Below, piece by piece: positions 10,627 through 21,729 of a DNA stretch of 64,000 bases (position 1 is the first letter of the stretch; the number at the start of each line of letters is the position of its first letter). The notes below the pieces were generated by a model. That model saw only the letters and a list, made by a program, of their open reading frames with translations, searched no databases and was not told where the DNA came from. The DNA is from Rebecca billardiae RCC1528 (Eukaryota > Haptophyta). The translations under genes were made by a program, and so were the position numbers. The DNA lies in contig OZ251223.1 of assembly GCA_965240325.2 (NCBI GenBank), positions 620,001 through 684,000 of the forward strand, written 5' to 3'.

Positions 10627-13600
10627 ATGAGCGCGCTGCCCGCTCTCGACCACGCGACGTCGACGAGCTTCGAGTACCCGCTCAATGTGCCCCTCAGGAC
10701 GTACCAGCACGCCATCGTCACGCAGGCTCTCGTGAAGAACACGCTCGTCAGCCTGCCGACGGGCCTCGGCAAGACGTTCATCGCCGCCACGGTGATGCAC
10801 AACTTCCGCCGCTGGTTCCCGGACGGGATCGTGCTCTTCATGGCGCCGACCAAGCCGCTGGTCGCGCAGCAGCTCGACGCGTGCCAGAAGCTGCTCGGAG
10901 TCTCGCGGATTCATATGGCCGAGCTCACCGGCCACATGGCTCCCAGCGTGCGCGCGCGCGCGCGTGCGCGCGATGGATTGCGCCGCGCGCGCACGTGCCC
11001 CGGCCCGACGCTCACGCAGCCGCGCGCCCGGGCCCGCACGCTCGTGCGCAGGCGCGCGCGGCGGCGTGGAATAGCGCGTCGTTCTTCTTCACCACGCCGC
11101 AGACCGCGCTCAACGACCTGCGCCTCGGCCTGTGCCCCGCGCAGCGCGTCGTCTGCGTTGTCTTGGACGAGGCGCACCGCGCGACCGGCAAGTACGCTTA
11201 CGTGGAGGTGGTCACCGCGGTGCAGGCGGCGACGGGCGGGCGATTCCGCACGCTCGCGCTCTCGGCGACGCCCGGGAGCGACACCAAGACGCTGCAGCGC
11301 GTCATCGACAACGCGCTCATCGCGCACATCGAGTTCCGAGACGAGTCGTCTGCGGACGTCGCACAGTACGTGCACGCCAAGGACGTGAGCGTGATCGAGG
11401 TGCCGCCCTCGCGCGCGCTGGAGGAGGCGGAGCGGCTGCTGCGCGGGATCACGGGCACGATCCTGCGCCGGCTGCTCGCCAAGCGCGTCTTCTACGAGGC
11501 GGACCCGACCAAGGCGACCACCTTTCAGCTCAAGCTCGCCATGGACAAGGTGAGGGCGCGCGCCGCCCCCTGGCCGAGCTGCCGCCGCGCTACCCGCGCT
11601 GTGAGCTGTGCCACCGCGCTGGGCCGTACGCTGCCCGGCGCACCTCAGCCCGCCAGAGGGTGGGGCGGAGCGAGAGCGGCTGGGCAGCCATCGCCGCGCG
11701 CCCTTGCTCACGAGCGCGCGCCGCCACGCCCTGCTCGCGCGCCCGCTCGCCGCCCACCGCGCAGCTCGCGGGCTCGGCGCGCAGCGGCGGCGGCATGGCG
11801 CAGCTCGCGCATCGGCCGCTCTCGGACGACGAGTTCGGTGCAGCCATGTCCGACTTCGGCGCCGCGATGGCGATGCAGCACGCGCTCAAGCTGGCGAGCG
11901 CGCACGGCCCGCACGCGCTGCGCGCGTACGTGCGCCAGATCGACGAGGCCAGCTGCACGCCCGGCGCCGAGAAGGCGAAGCGCAACACGGCGCTCCGGAT
12001 CGCGCTGGAGGGCAAATCCGATTGGCTGGCGCTTCGCGACGCGCTCGGCGCGCTGTGCGCCAAGCCGGCGGCTGAGGTGTTCCCGAAGCTCGGCGAGCTG
12101 GAGCGTGTGGTGCGCGAGCACTTCGAGGCGTCGGCGGAGACGGTGGGCGCGGGCGGCACGCGGGTCATCGTGTTCACCTCGTTCAGAGAGTCGGTGATCG
12201 AAGTGACTGCACAGCTGAACCGGCTGAGGCCGCTGGGAGTGCGCGCGCATCCCTTCATAGGGCAGGGCACGCGCGCCGCGCCGCGCGCCGCGCCGCGCGC
12301 CGCGCCGGGCGCCGCGCCGGGAGCGCGCGCGGCCGCCGAGGGCGAGGCAGCGCACGGGGCAGAGGGCGCGGCGCTCGACGGCGGCGCGGCGTGCGACGAG
12401 GCGGCCGAGGGCGGCGCCGAGCCCCTCCTCTCGCTCGGCCCCGGCGGCGCGGCGCCGGGCGCGAGCGAGCGCGGGCAGTCGCAAAAGCAGCAGACTGCCG
12501 TCGTCCGAGCCTTCCGCGACGGCGGCATCAACGTTCTCGTCGCGACGTCGATCGGCGAGGAGGGCCTGGACATCGGCTCGGTCGATCTGATCGTGTGCTA
12601 CGACGCGGTGGGCGCGCCCACGCGGCTGATGCAGCGCTTCGGCCGCACAGGCCGCCACCGACCCGGCAGGTGCGTGGTGCTCGTCACGGCTGGCCGCGAC
12701 GCGGCTTCGCACACGCGCGGCGTGCAGTCGTCGAAGGCGATGAAGCGCGCCGTGCAGCGGCCGGAGCGGCTCGCGCTGTACGACGCGAACGAGCGGATGG
12801 TGCCGGAAGGCCGGCTGCAGTGCATCCAGAAAGTCTTCGAGCTGCCCGCGGCCGACGCCGACGCCGAGGCCCAGGCCGAGGCGGAGGCGGCGCCGCACAA
12901 GGGCAAGAAGCGGCCGCGCGCGCCGACCGCTGAGCGCGCGCGCTCGGCCGCGCCCTCCGGCGCCGCCCGCGGGGGCGGCCGCGCTGGAGGCGGCGGCGCT
13001 CGCGCGCAGTCCGCACGGCCGCTCAAGCGCAAGCGCGCGCACGCCGCGCACGCCGCGCCGCCGCGCGGCGGCGAGAGCGACGCCGACGACGACTTCGAAC
13101 AACGCGGCGGCGAGTGGGGCGCTCCGGAGTCCGCGGGTGCACCTGCCGCGTGCGCGGAGCGGGAGGTTGCGGCGGCCGCCGGCGCGCGCGCGGCCCCGGC
13201 CGAGGCGGGCAATGCCGAGTGGACACGCGCAGGGCCGGAGGGCGCGTGCGCGCGTACGACCGCACGGCCGGACGGCGCGTCCGCGCGTGACCAACCACCC
13301 GGCCTGGCGCAGCCCTGCGCGTCCCCGCGCGGCGCGGCGCGCGCCGGCTCCGAGCTCGGCTGCGTCATCCCGGCAGTGGGCGCGCGCGTGCGCGTGTTCT
13401 GGGGCGGCGAGGGTGCATGGTACGACGGGCGGGTGTGCGACGAGCGCTCGTCGCTCGGCCGGGGCAAGGCGTGCGCCATCGTGCGCGAGCACCGCGTGCA
13501 CTACGACGACGGCGACATGCGCTGGCACGACTTGGCGCAGGAGCCATTTCTGCTGCTCGATTCGGCGGCGCCGTCGCCGGCCGCGGCGGCGCGGCAGCCG

Positions 13601-15195
13601 GCGGCGCGCTCGGCGGCGCCGCGCGCGCCCGAGCTGCAGTCGCCAGCGGCGCGTATGCCCGTGGCGAGGCGCGCGGCGATGGGCGGCGCGCTGGAGCAGC
13701 AGGAGGCGCCCTCGCCGGCCATGGACGTGGACGAGGCGGGGCCACCACCGTGCGACCTCGAGGAGCTGCGCGCCTCCAGAGGAGCTGGCTGGACGTTTCC
13801 GGGCAACTTCCTCGGCGCATCTGCCCCGCCAGCAGACCACTCGACCTGCCCGGCCACGCCTGCGCCCAAGCCTGTGGGCGGCGTCGAGCAGCGCTCGCCC
13901 GGCGCGCGAGCAGGGTGCAACGCACGCGGAGGCCCTGACCAGCCGCGAGCCTGCAGCCCGGCAGCGAGCGCGAGCCCTCTGGCCGGCGCTGCGAGCGCCG
14001 ACGCCGACGCCGACGCCGACACCGTCGCCGACGAGGGCGCGCCGGGTGCGAGCCCCGGACCCTGCTGGCCCTGCACGCAGGAGGCCGCCGTATTCGGCGC
14101 CCTGGGCTCGCAGGAGGTGATACCGGACGGTGCGACCGGGAGCTGCCGTGCTGCGCCGCCGTGGAGCCCGCTGCCGGTCGTGCGCTTCCCGGCCCTGCGC
14201 ACCGCCGCTGTGCGGGCGATGCGCGCGGGCGCCAACACGGCAGCGGGCGCCACGGCCGCGGATGGAAGCATGGCGCCCGGCCTGCTGCTGCCAGCAACTC
14301 TGCAGCTCAGCGGTGCGCTCTCGCCAGCGCCGCCAGCCTTGCCGCCTCGGCGCTCGGGCAGCATCACACCGCGCGCCGAGACGGCTGCAGGCCCCAGCGA
14401 TGCCCGTGCGCGCGACCCACGCGACCACTCACCGCCGCGCGGACACGGCGCGCAGCCACGCCCACCCGGCGAGGCTGTGCCTGGGCTGCAGCAGCGGGCG
14501 GACTGCTGCAGCCATGCTGGACCGAGCCGCGCGGCGTCTGGTGCAGACGCGGCAGGAGGGGCGGCGCCGAGGTCGGAGGCCGCCGAGGCGCACGCGGCTC
14601 CGCCGTGTGCGTCGCGGCCCGCAGGCCTGGCCGCGCAGCCGGCGCCGTCCGCAGCGTGCGCGGCGCCTTCGTCAGCCGAGCGCCTGGCCGTCGCGCCGGC
14701 AGCGGCGCACACGGCGACGTCGACGAGAGAGGCGGACAAGCCCGCGGACGTCCCGGCGACGATGGGGGGAGTGGTGCCCGCGGCCGGCGCTGACGAGGCG
14801 ACGACTTCGGACTGGCTGGCTGCTGAGCTCGCCTTCTTGGAGAGCGTGGCCCTCGAGGAGCTGTTCGCACCGCCGCCCAGCGTGTCGCCCGCGCCGCAGC
14901 GGCCTGCGAGCGTGGCGTGCCCGCCGCTGCCGCCGCGCGCAGAGCCGCACATGGCTGCGGCAGCTGCATGCGATCATTGCGGCGCGCACACGCTGCCACG
15001 AGCAGGTGCTGCTCATGGGGGCGCGCCTGCACCTCCGCGGCAGCAGTGGCCGCCGCAGCAGCAGCAGCCGCCACCTCTGCCAATGGGTCGGCCGCCGATG
15101 GCGCAGCCACAGCTGCAGCGGCTGCAGCAGCCGCGGCCGTGGCAGCCGTGGCAGCCGTGGCAGCAGCAGCAGCAGCCGTTGCAGCAGCAGCCGTT

Positions 15196-15231
<36 letters not shown>

Positions 15232-16231
15232 GTTGCAGCAGCAGCCGCAGCCGTTGCAGCAGCAGCAGCCGCCGCAGCAGCCGCAGCAGCAGCAGCGGCG
15301 GCAGCAGCCGCAGCAGCAGCAGCGGCAGCAGTCGTTGCAGCAGCAGCCGCAGCAGCCGCAGCAGCAGCCGCAGCAGCCGTTGCAGCAGCCGCCGCAGCAG
15401 ATGCAGCAGCAGCTCGGTGGCGCGGTGCCGCCATCAGCCCCAGCAGCCCTGTGCCCATCGGATTCTCCTGCGGCGACCCCCGCGCATGTGCGTGGCTGCC
15501 CACCGAGACCCATCGGGCTGCAGCCGCCTGCGAGCGCGCAGGTCGGCGCCGCGCGTCCATGGGCCCCGACTGGCAGCACGCACGGTCCGGCGGAGGGGCA
15601 GAACAGCAGCGCGCTCGTTCGGACGCGAAGGTCGCCGCTCCGCCGACTGCGCCGCAACGCATGCGTGGACACGGCTGCTGCTGCCTCTCCGCAGCCTGCG
15701 GCCGCGCCGTCGAGCTGCCACGACCGCGTAGGAGCGGCGCGGCCGGAGCGCGCGCGCCCATCTCACCGACGCATCGCCTCCCGATTCATCCAGGACCAGG
15801 CGGACGCAAGCAGCGACGAGGAGGACGAGTTTGCGGAGGACAGCCAGGAGCTGCCAGACGTCTCTCAGCTCATCGACGACGACGACGGCGCGCACGACGA
15901 GACCGCCCGCTGGGTGTACCTGCGTGCGCAGCTGTCGCAGCCCAGCCCGGGCTGCCGGCTCCCGTCGCCGGCGAGGGCCGTGTGCCGCCGCGCCGAGCTC
16001 CGGCGCCGCGCGGGCGCGGTGGCCGACACGCCCTCGCCGGCGCTGTCCGCAGACAACGTTGATGGTCACGACCGAGGCAGTGTTGGGGGCAGGCGGTGCG
16101 CGGGCCGCAGGGCCAGGGGCCGGTCTCCGCAGACGACGACGCCAGCCGATGAGCCATCCTCGTCGCTCGACGGCTTCATCGTGCGCGATTCCACGGTCTC
16201 CGACGAGCCGGCCAGCGGCAGCTTTTACTGA
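10627..16231 (+). CDS. FANCM: FANCM/Mph1-type DNA helicase with Tudor-like domain and poly-Gln tract
   Basis: SF2 translocase that remodels stalled forks and R-loops and anchors the Fanconi core complex. Exons: 10627-10947, 11052-11549, 11765-16231 (introns GT-AG, phase 0), giving 1761 aa; human FANCM is 2048. LPTGLGKTF at 43 is Walker A, DEAH at 146-149, LSATPGSD at 177, RVIVFTSFRES at 406, QRFGRTGRHR at 563. The N-terminal YPLNVPLRTYQ and GLGKTFIAATVM match FANCM rather than other DEAH helicases. Residues about 805-870 (VGARVRVFWGGEGAWYDGRV, then RVHYDDGDMRWHDL) look like a Tudor domain. A Gln-rich tract spans about 1365-1490. The C-terminus has RFIQDQADASSDEEDEFAED followed by LIDDDD and an aromatic/Leu segment, reminiscent of the conserved acidic tail motif of FANCM and Mph1. 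No ERCC4 nuclease domain was seen. The Ala/Pro-rich linkers between domains may hide further introns. Confidence 0.85.
15040..15415 (+). repeat. CAG/CCG-type repeat coding poly-Gln
   Basis: Imperfect CAG repeats with CCG and TTG interruptions, inside the helicase gene. The reading frame gives Gln/Pro-rich protein; other frames give poly-Ala or poly-Ser, and the opposite strand gives poly-Cys/Gly/Ala. A site of likely length variation. Confidence 0.9.
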
Positions 16232-16695
16232 TCACCGGGCGACGTGACGAACGCCGTCAGAAGGCAGACTGGTGGTGTCCCCTTCCGTCCGGCCGACCGG
16301 CGACGACGCCATGATTCCATCATCAGCGATTCAGCGCGGAGAGAATGAATTCAGAGAAATCCCATCACGACAATTTTCATCATCGTCGTCATCAAAACAG
16401 CGAAAAATAACGAAACTCCGCCGCCGCGCGGACGGTTTCAAGTTCCCGGGTACCACCTGGCCAACTCACTCCAACTGCCAAATACTGTACATGATCGATG
16501 AGCAGCCAATATGACTAGCAGCTCAGTCAATCTCCCCAACTTGTCATATGTATCTCACCCACGTATGGGGGTATTCTTGCATTTGGAATAGGAGTGTTGC
16601 GCGGGGCAGCTCGCCCCTGCAGCTGAGTGAGCTGGCGAGCATTATCAAGCAGGTGAGAGGTGTGCAGCAAGGAGGCCTGCCCCCCGAGCTACAGT
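16232..16695. other. Intergenic region, probable promoter of the matrixin-like gene
   Basis: Includes an AT-richer stretch from 16330 to 16560 with several CAT/CATC words. No gene seen. Confidence 0.4.
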
Positions 16696-19225
16696 ATGGT
16701 GCTCGCCGCGGGCCACGCGCCGCCTCGACAAACGCGGCCAAGGCGGCCGCCGACGCTCCTATTGTTTGTGCTGCTCCCTTGGATCGGGCAGGCCGGCGGA
16801 TGGGTCACCCTGCCCTCCGACTATGACAAGTGGGAGGGGCGCAAGTACGCGTGGACATTTGGCTCCGAGGCCGTCAGCATGGAGGGCCTGCGCGGCGGCC
16901 TGGCGTTTGCGATCGACCCGCGCCTGTGCGCGGAGCTGCGCCCAACGTTCCGCGAGGACTCGGTCAGTAGCGGCGGGCTCAATCTCATCGAGTTCATCAA
17001 CTGCGAGGAGATCAACGACGCGATCGCGCGTGCCATGTCGACGTGGGCGCTGAATCACCCGTACCTCGACTTCTACAACGTGACAGACGAGTGCAACGCG
17101 GAGGGGAAGGGGCGCGAGTGCTCGCTCGCGGAGGTCTACATCGACGCCTCCGCGCCCGCGCCGGGCTCGAAGTTCGAGACCATCGCCGCCTACGTCATCC
17201 ACAACCCGAGCTGGCGCAAGTACTCGGGCGACCGCTGGGAACGAGGCGTGCGAACGCCCGCAGGTGCGGCAGAGCGCGGGCGTGCGCACGCGCGGCGGTG
17301 GGCGCGGGCGCCGCGCGGGCGCGCGCGCGGCGGCGGGCGCGCGCTGACCCGCGCGGGCGCGCGCGCGTCCCCGCTCGGCCCGCGAGTCGCGCAGGCGACA
17401 CCGTGCGCGAGGACTTTCGGATTAAATTCGCCACGGTCACTTTTCACACGCACCTGTGCTGGTACCTCGACAACACGTTCTGCGGAGGCTTCCGCGAGCG
17501 CAACGAGGTGACGGGCTCGGTGGCGATCACGGGGCGCGCGGTGGTCTGGTCCATCTGGTTCCTCGCCTTCCTCTACCTGCTCTACCGCGCCGTGCGCTTT
17601 GTTTACAACGTCTACCACCTCGGTGCACGCGAGCGCCGCGCGGCAGCCGCGCGCGGGTGGCTCGCGGGCGGCGGCGCGGTGGCCCGTTTGGCAGTGTGCC
17701 TCACCACCCCACCCCCGCGCTGCGTGGCGCGCGCGCGCGCGCACCACCACCAGGGCTCGAGGGCGGGATCGCGTTCACCATCCAGCGGGCCTCGCGGATG
17801 ATGCTCCCGAATTACCTCTGTCTCTTTTTCATCATCTCTCCGCCCATCTTTTGGTTCAAAATCTTCGTGCCGTGCATCGAGTGCTACGACTTTGAGGCCA
17901 CCGCCGCGCACGAGATCGGCCACGTGCTCGGCTTCACGCACCCGGACGTGTACCCCGAGTTCCACCGGGTGGCGCTCAAGCCCGCGTCGGCGGAGACCTG
18001 CTGCCCGCGCGCCGCACACCCTGAGGGCGTCGACTTTGGCTGGCTCGACGCCGCGCCGTGCGCGTCGGGCTCCAACGAATCGGCCGTTCGGTTCGACGCG
18101 GCCGACGGCGCGATCAACGGCTCCATCATGTATCACCTGACCACGTTCAAGTCGCGCGCGTGCCTCTCGCAGAACGACCTGGACGGGCTGCTGTACCACT
18201 ACCCGGTGTGCAACGACGACGCGGTGCACCAGGGCGAGCCCATCTGCGTCAAGGCGACGCGCAACATTGGCTGGATCCGGCTGTGTGAGGCCATCCTGCC
18301 GCCTTTTGTTTTTGCATCTCTCGTCCTCTTCTGCGGCGTGGCCGTGGCGAGCTGGCAGCAGCGCGGCCGCACGAACCGCGGGCGGTGGCACCTCGCGACG
18401 CAGACGGCGGTGCGCGCGTCTGACGGCGAGCGCGAGCGCCAGCCGCGCCGCTTCGGCCGGCCGAGAATGCTCGGCAGGCGCCGAGGTGGCTCGGACTCGC
18501 AGCCGGCGTCACGCTGTGCGCCCGCCGACCCTCGGGCTGCGCCGGCCGCGGCCGCGGCACGGCCGGAGGAGGGCAAGCCGGCCGCGGCGCCGGCGGCGGT
18601 GGGCGCGCCGAAGGGGCTGTCGGGATCGTCCACATCAGACTCGCACTCGGCGAGCTCGGTGGGCTCGCCCGGCATGCCGCCCGCCAAGCCCGCCCAGCAC
18701 GGAGCGCTCGCGAGCACCACGGACGGTGGCGCGCAGCACGCGGCGGCAGCTCGGCCGCCGGCCGCAGCCGATGTGCACGCGCCTGCCGAGGCGGAGAGGG
18801 GGGCGGCTGTGTGCGGCGCGGGCGGCGCCGATGGGACGGCGGGTGCAGCACGAGGCGGCTCGGCGAGCCCGAGGGAAGCGCCGCTGGCACAGCCGCCAGC
18901 GGCTGCGCTGCCCGCGCCGCTATCTCCGCGCGACGGGCGTGTCGGCGCGGACGACGATCCGACGGCAGCGGCAGACGGCGGCGGCTCGGATGTGCTGGCA
19001 AAGTGGCGCTCGTACCGTGAGCGGCAACGCTCGCAAGGCCCATTACAGGCCCAGCCGCCGCCTGCGCCCACGCGGCCGCCCCAGGTCCCGCCTCTCGCGA
19101 TGATCATCACGCAGCCGAGCGACCTGCCGTCCGATCGGCACCTGGGCGGCGCCGCCGACGACGCCAGCCACGACGAGGGCGGCTCCGACGGCTCGAGGAC
19201 AGAGGGTGTCATGCTATACGCCTGA
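16696..19225 (+). CDS. Matrixin-like zinc metalloprotease with membrane helices inserted in the catalytic domain
   Basis: Predicted 749 aa. Exons: 16696-17245, 17395-17622, 17754-19225. Intron 2 is GT-AG phase 1. Intron 1 is best read as GC-AG phase 1; a GT-AG alternative (17248-17411) loses six residues. Signal peptide at 1-35. The N-half has AIARAMSTWALNHPYLDFYN, like the pre-catalytic helix of matrixins. HEIGHVLGFTHPD (312-324) is the zinc site, and NGSIMY (381-386) with LSQNDLDGLLYHYP (397-410) gives the Met-turn and last helix of family M10. Unusually, two hydrophobic helices (about 232-256 and 276-298) lie directly before the zinc helix, and a third (436-459) ends the catalytic part, followed by a 290-residue Pro/Ala/Ser-rich tail. 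The hairpin would keep both catalytic halves on the same membrane side. No Cys-switch propeptide was seen. Substrate unknown. Confidence 0.72.
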
Positions 19226-19476
19226 GCCGGCAGCGTGCTGAGGCATGCTCAGCGTGATGACGATTCGCCGGCGCCCGCCTGGTGGATGTGACCTGATGTA
19301 GCTGAGTGAGTGAGTAGGCAGGCGAGAAATACAGGAAGCTATGGAGTGAAGAGCTCGTCCTGATGAGCGCCTGACGAGACGAAAACATCAGGAGCTTCCG
19401 GTAGATTTCGTCAGGATCTCGACTACCAGCAGGTCGCCTCAGACGCGATCGCCGACGGCACGAGCGGGCGTGAGCG

Positions 19477-21261
19477 ATGTCGCGCTCAATCGCGCTGCTG
19501 CTGCTCGCATGCCTCGCGTCGGCGCGCGCGCTCGTCGTCTCGACGGCGCTCGCCGCCCGTCGCGCCGCGCTCGCGCGCAGGCGGCAGATGCCGAGGCTCA
19601 CCATGTCGGCCGCGCGCGACGCTTTCTCACTCGTCGTCCTCGGCGACCTCCACATGGAGGATGACATGGGCGCGCACGAGGAGGCGCGCGCGGACTGCCT
19701 CGACGCACTGCGCTCGATCTCGCTGCTCGACTCGGCGGAGGTCGAGCGGCTGCGCGCACGCCCAGCCGGCGAGCTCTCCCTCGCCGAACTGGAGCTCGTC
19801 CTTGATGCAGCGCGGCAGGGCGAGCTGCTCGACGCGCACCTCGTCTCACTGGGTGACCTTGGGCGCAAGGACATCCGGCACGAGCCCGGAGACGCGGGCA
19901 CGACGAAGAGCTTCGTGGATGCGAAGGCCTTCCTGGAGGGCTTCGCGCCGCTCCCCCTGCACATCATCACCGGCAACCGTGCGCGCCGCACGCGTTTGCG
20001 CGCGCGCGCTCCGGCGATGCGCGGCTGCGACGCTCGGCGCACGCCCCGGCCCCGTGGCCTGCGGGCGCGGCGTCCGGCGCGCAGCGAGCGGCGCGACCAG
20101 CTCAGCCGCGCCGCGAGCGCCTCGCCGCGCCTGCGCCCCGCAGACGATCTCGAGGGCCTCGACGAGTTCGACACCGACGCGGCCAACCTGCAGGCATGGC
20201 TCGACACATTTGGGCTCGACGCGCCCTATTGGAGCGCGCAGGTGGCGCGGCGCACGCTGGTCGTCGGGCTGTCGACCGTGCGCTTCCGCGACTCGCCGTT
20301 CTCGTCGCACGAGGTGCACGTCGACCCGGACCAGCTCGCCTGGTTCGAGCACACCCTCGAGACCCACCCCGCGGCCGACGGGTGGCGTGTGCTCGTCTTC
20401 TCACACGCGCCTCCGATGGGCTCGGGCCTTCGGGTGCTGCAGAGCGTACACATCCGGAACGGGTGCGCGTGGCTCAACCACTGCGGCGCGCCGGACGAGT
20501 CGCGCGCGTTCCTCCGCCTCGTGCGCCAGCACCCGCAGATCAAGCTCTGGTGCTCGGGCCACTTCCACCTCTCCCACGACTTCGAAGACTCAATCTCGTT
20601 CAAGGATGGGTGCGCGTTTGTGCAGGTTGGTGTGATCGGTCCGGCGTCCAGCCGCGACGGCCGGCGGCAGACGCGGCTCGTGCAGGGCGACGCGGACGGG
20701 CTGCGCGTGTACACGGTGAACCACCACGATCGCGACCCCGCGAGCAACGCCGCCAAGGTCCGGCTCGACGCCGAGCTCGACTACGCGAGCGGCGAGATCG
20801 CGTTTGCGCACGGCTCGGAGGCTTATGACGACGAGGACTGGTTCTCAGCATACGTGCCGCAGGAGGCGGACGGCTGCTACCTCGAGAGCCCGAACGGGCA
20901 GGTGGCGTGCACGCAGAGCGCGCCGAGGAGCGTGTGCTGGTGGCACATGGCCGACGGCAAGACCCTCGGCGTGCACGACCAGCAGATCGTCGAGTACGAC
21001 GCCGAGACGCTCTCGCCGCTCGGCATCGTCGTCAGCCGCGACCAGCTCGCCGGCCGGCAGGTGGTCGTGGTGAACGAGGGCGAGGCCCTCGTGCTGATGG
21101 GCGAGGGAGACGGCCCGGGCGGCAAGACCGTCGAGGTTGTGCACCCGAACGAGGACGGCAGCTACTGGCGGCGCCTGCAGCGGAATAAGCGCGTGCGGCA
21201 GGAGGAGCAGGCGCGCGAAGCGCTCGCGCGCCAGTGGCTCGAAGTCGAGCAGTCGTCCTGA
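19477..21261 (+). CDS. Metallophosphoesterase, probably plastid-targeted
   Basis: Calcineurin-like phosphoesterase of 539 aa. Exons 19477-19978 and 20144-21261. The GT-AG, phase 1 intron splits the GNHD motif and splicing restores it: GN, then H formed by C plus AC, then D. All metal-binding motifs are visible: LGDLH (55-59), SLGDLGRKD (124-132), GNHD (166-169), SHAPPMGSG and CSGHFHLSHD. Residues 1-17 form a signal peptide ending ASARA, followed by an Arg/Ala-rich stretch without acids, typical of bipartite plastid targeting in algae with complex plastids. The C-terminal 150 residues look like a small beta-rich domain unlike the core family. The substrate, whether phosphoprotein or nucleotide, cannot be told. 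Confidence 0.8.
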   Translation: MSRSIALLLLACLASARALVVSTALAARRAALARRRQMPRLTMSAARDAFSLVVLGDLHMEDDMGAHEEARADCLDALRSISLLDSAEVERLRARPAGELSLAELELVLDAARQGELLDAHLVSLGDLGRKDIRHEPGDAGTTKSFVDAKAFLEGFAPLPLHIITGNRARRTRLRARAPAMRGCDARRTPRPRGLRARRPARSERRDQLSRAASASPRLRPADDLEGLDEFDTDAANLQAWLDTFGLDAPYWSAQVARRTLVVGLSTVRFRDSPFSSHEVHVDPDQLAWFEHTLETHPAADGWRVLVFSHAPPMGSGLRVLQSVHIRNGCAWLNHCGAPDESRAFLRLVRQHPQIKLWCSGHFHLSHDFEDSISFKDGCAFVQVGVIGPASSRDGRRQTRLVQGDADGLRVYTVNHHDRDPASNAAKVRLDAELDYASGEIAFAHGSEAYDDEDWFSAYVPQEADGCYLESPNGQVACTQSAPRSVCWWHMADGKTLGVHDQQIVEYDAETLSPLGIVVSRDQLAGRQVVVVNEGEALVLMGEGDGPGGKTVEVVHPNEDGSYWRRLQRNKRVRQEEQAREALARQWLEVEQSS

Positions 21262-21729
21262 CGTCCTCGGTCTGAGTGAGCAGTTGACCACGAGCACCCA
21301 CATCCACATGACTCATGTAGTCATGAGCCCACATCGTCATCATTCTGCTGACGACACTGGTACTGTCCTCTCGAGATTTCTCAGCACCGAGCCAGGCCGC
21401 GGAGGTCTCCCAGAGTCTAAGCTAGACTTTAGAGCCTACGGCTACGCGGTGACGGACAGACGTGAGTACGCCGGCCGCAGTATCAGAGTACGCATCTGAT
21501 TCTGAATAAGTCATATGGAGCCCCGCCTCGGTATCAGACTAATCAGTATAATCAGACTCAGTATCAGCAGCACTCGCCGGACCACCACGCGGACGCTGCC
21601 AGTCGATGACATTGACGTGCTGAGATGCGGCAGCCGCCTGCAGAGCCGTGGCACTGACTGACCGCGAGCCTCCCGCCCCGAGCCGCCTGATGCGGCCGGC
21701 AGCAAGCGCGGCGATGTGGCTCGCACTCG
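21262..21729. other. Short intergenic region between convergent genes
   Basis: 3' UTR territory for the phosphoesterase (plus) and the WD40 gene (minus). Contains direct repeats of an AATCAGACTCAGTATCAG type word around 21530-21570. No gene seen. Confidence 0.4.

Noticed and set aside
11708-14428. Minus-strand open frame of 906 codons
   Set aside because: It lies opposite the FANCM coding exon, is Arg/Ala-rich and has no motif; GC-rich antisense frames stay open by composition.
15013-15672. Cys/Gly repeat protein on the minus strand and poly-Ala/poly-Ser proteins in other plus frames
   Set aside because: Alternative readings of the CAG tract; only the Gln frame continues the helicase protein.
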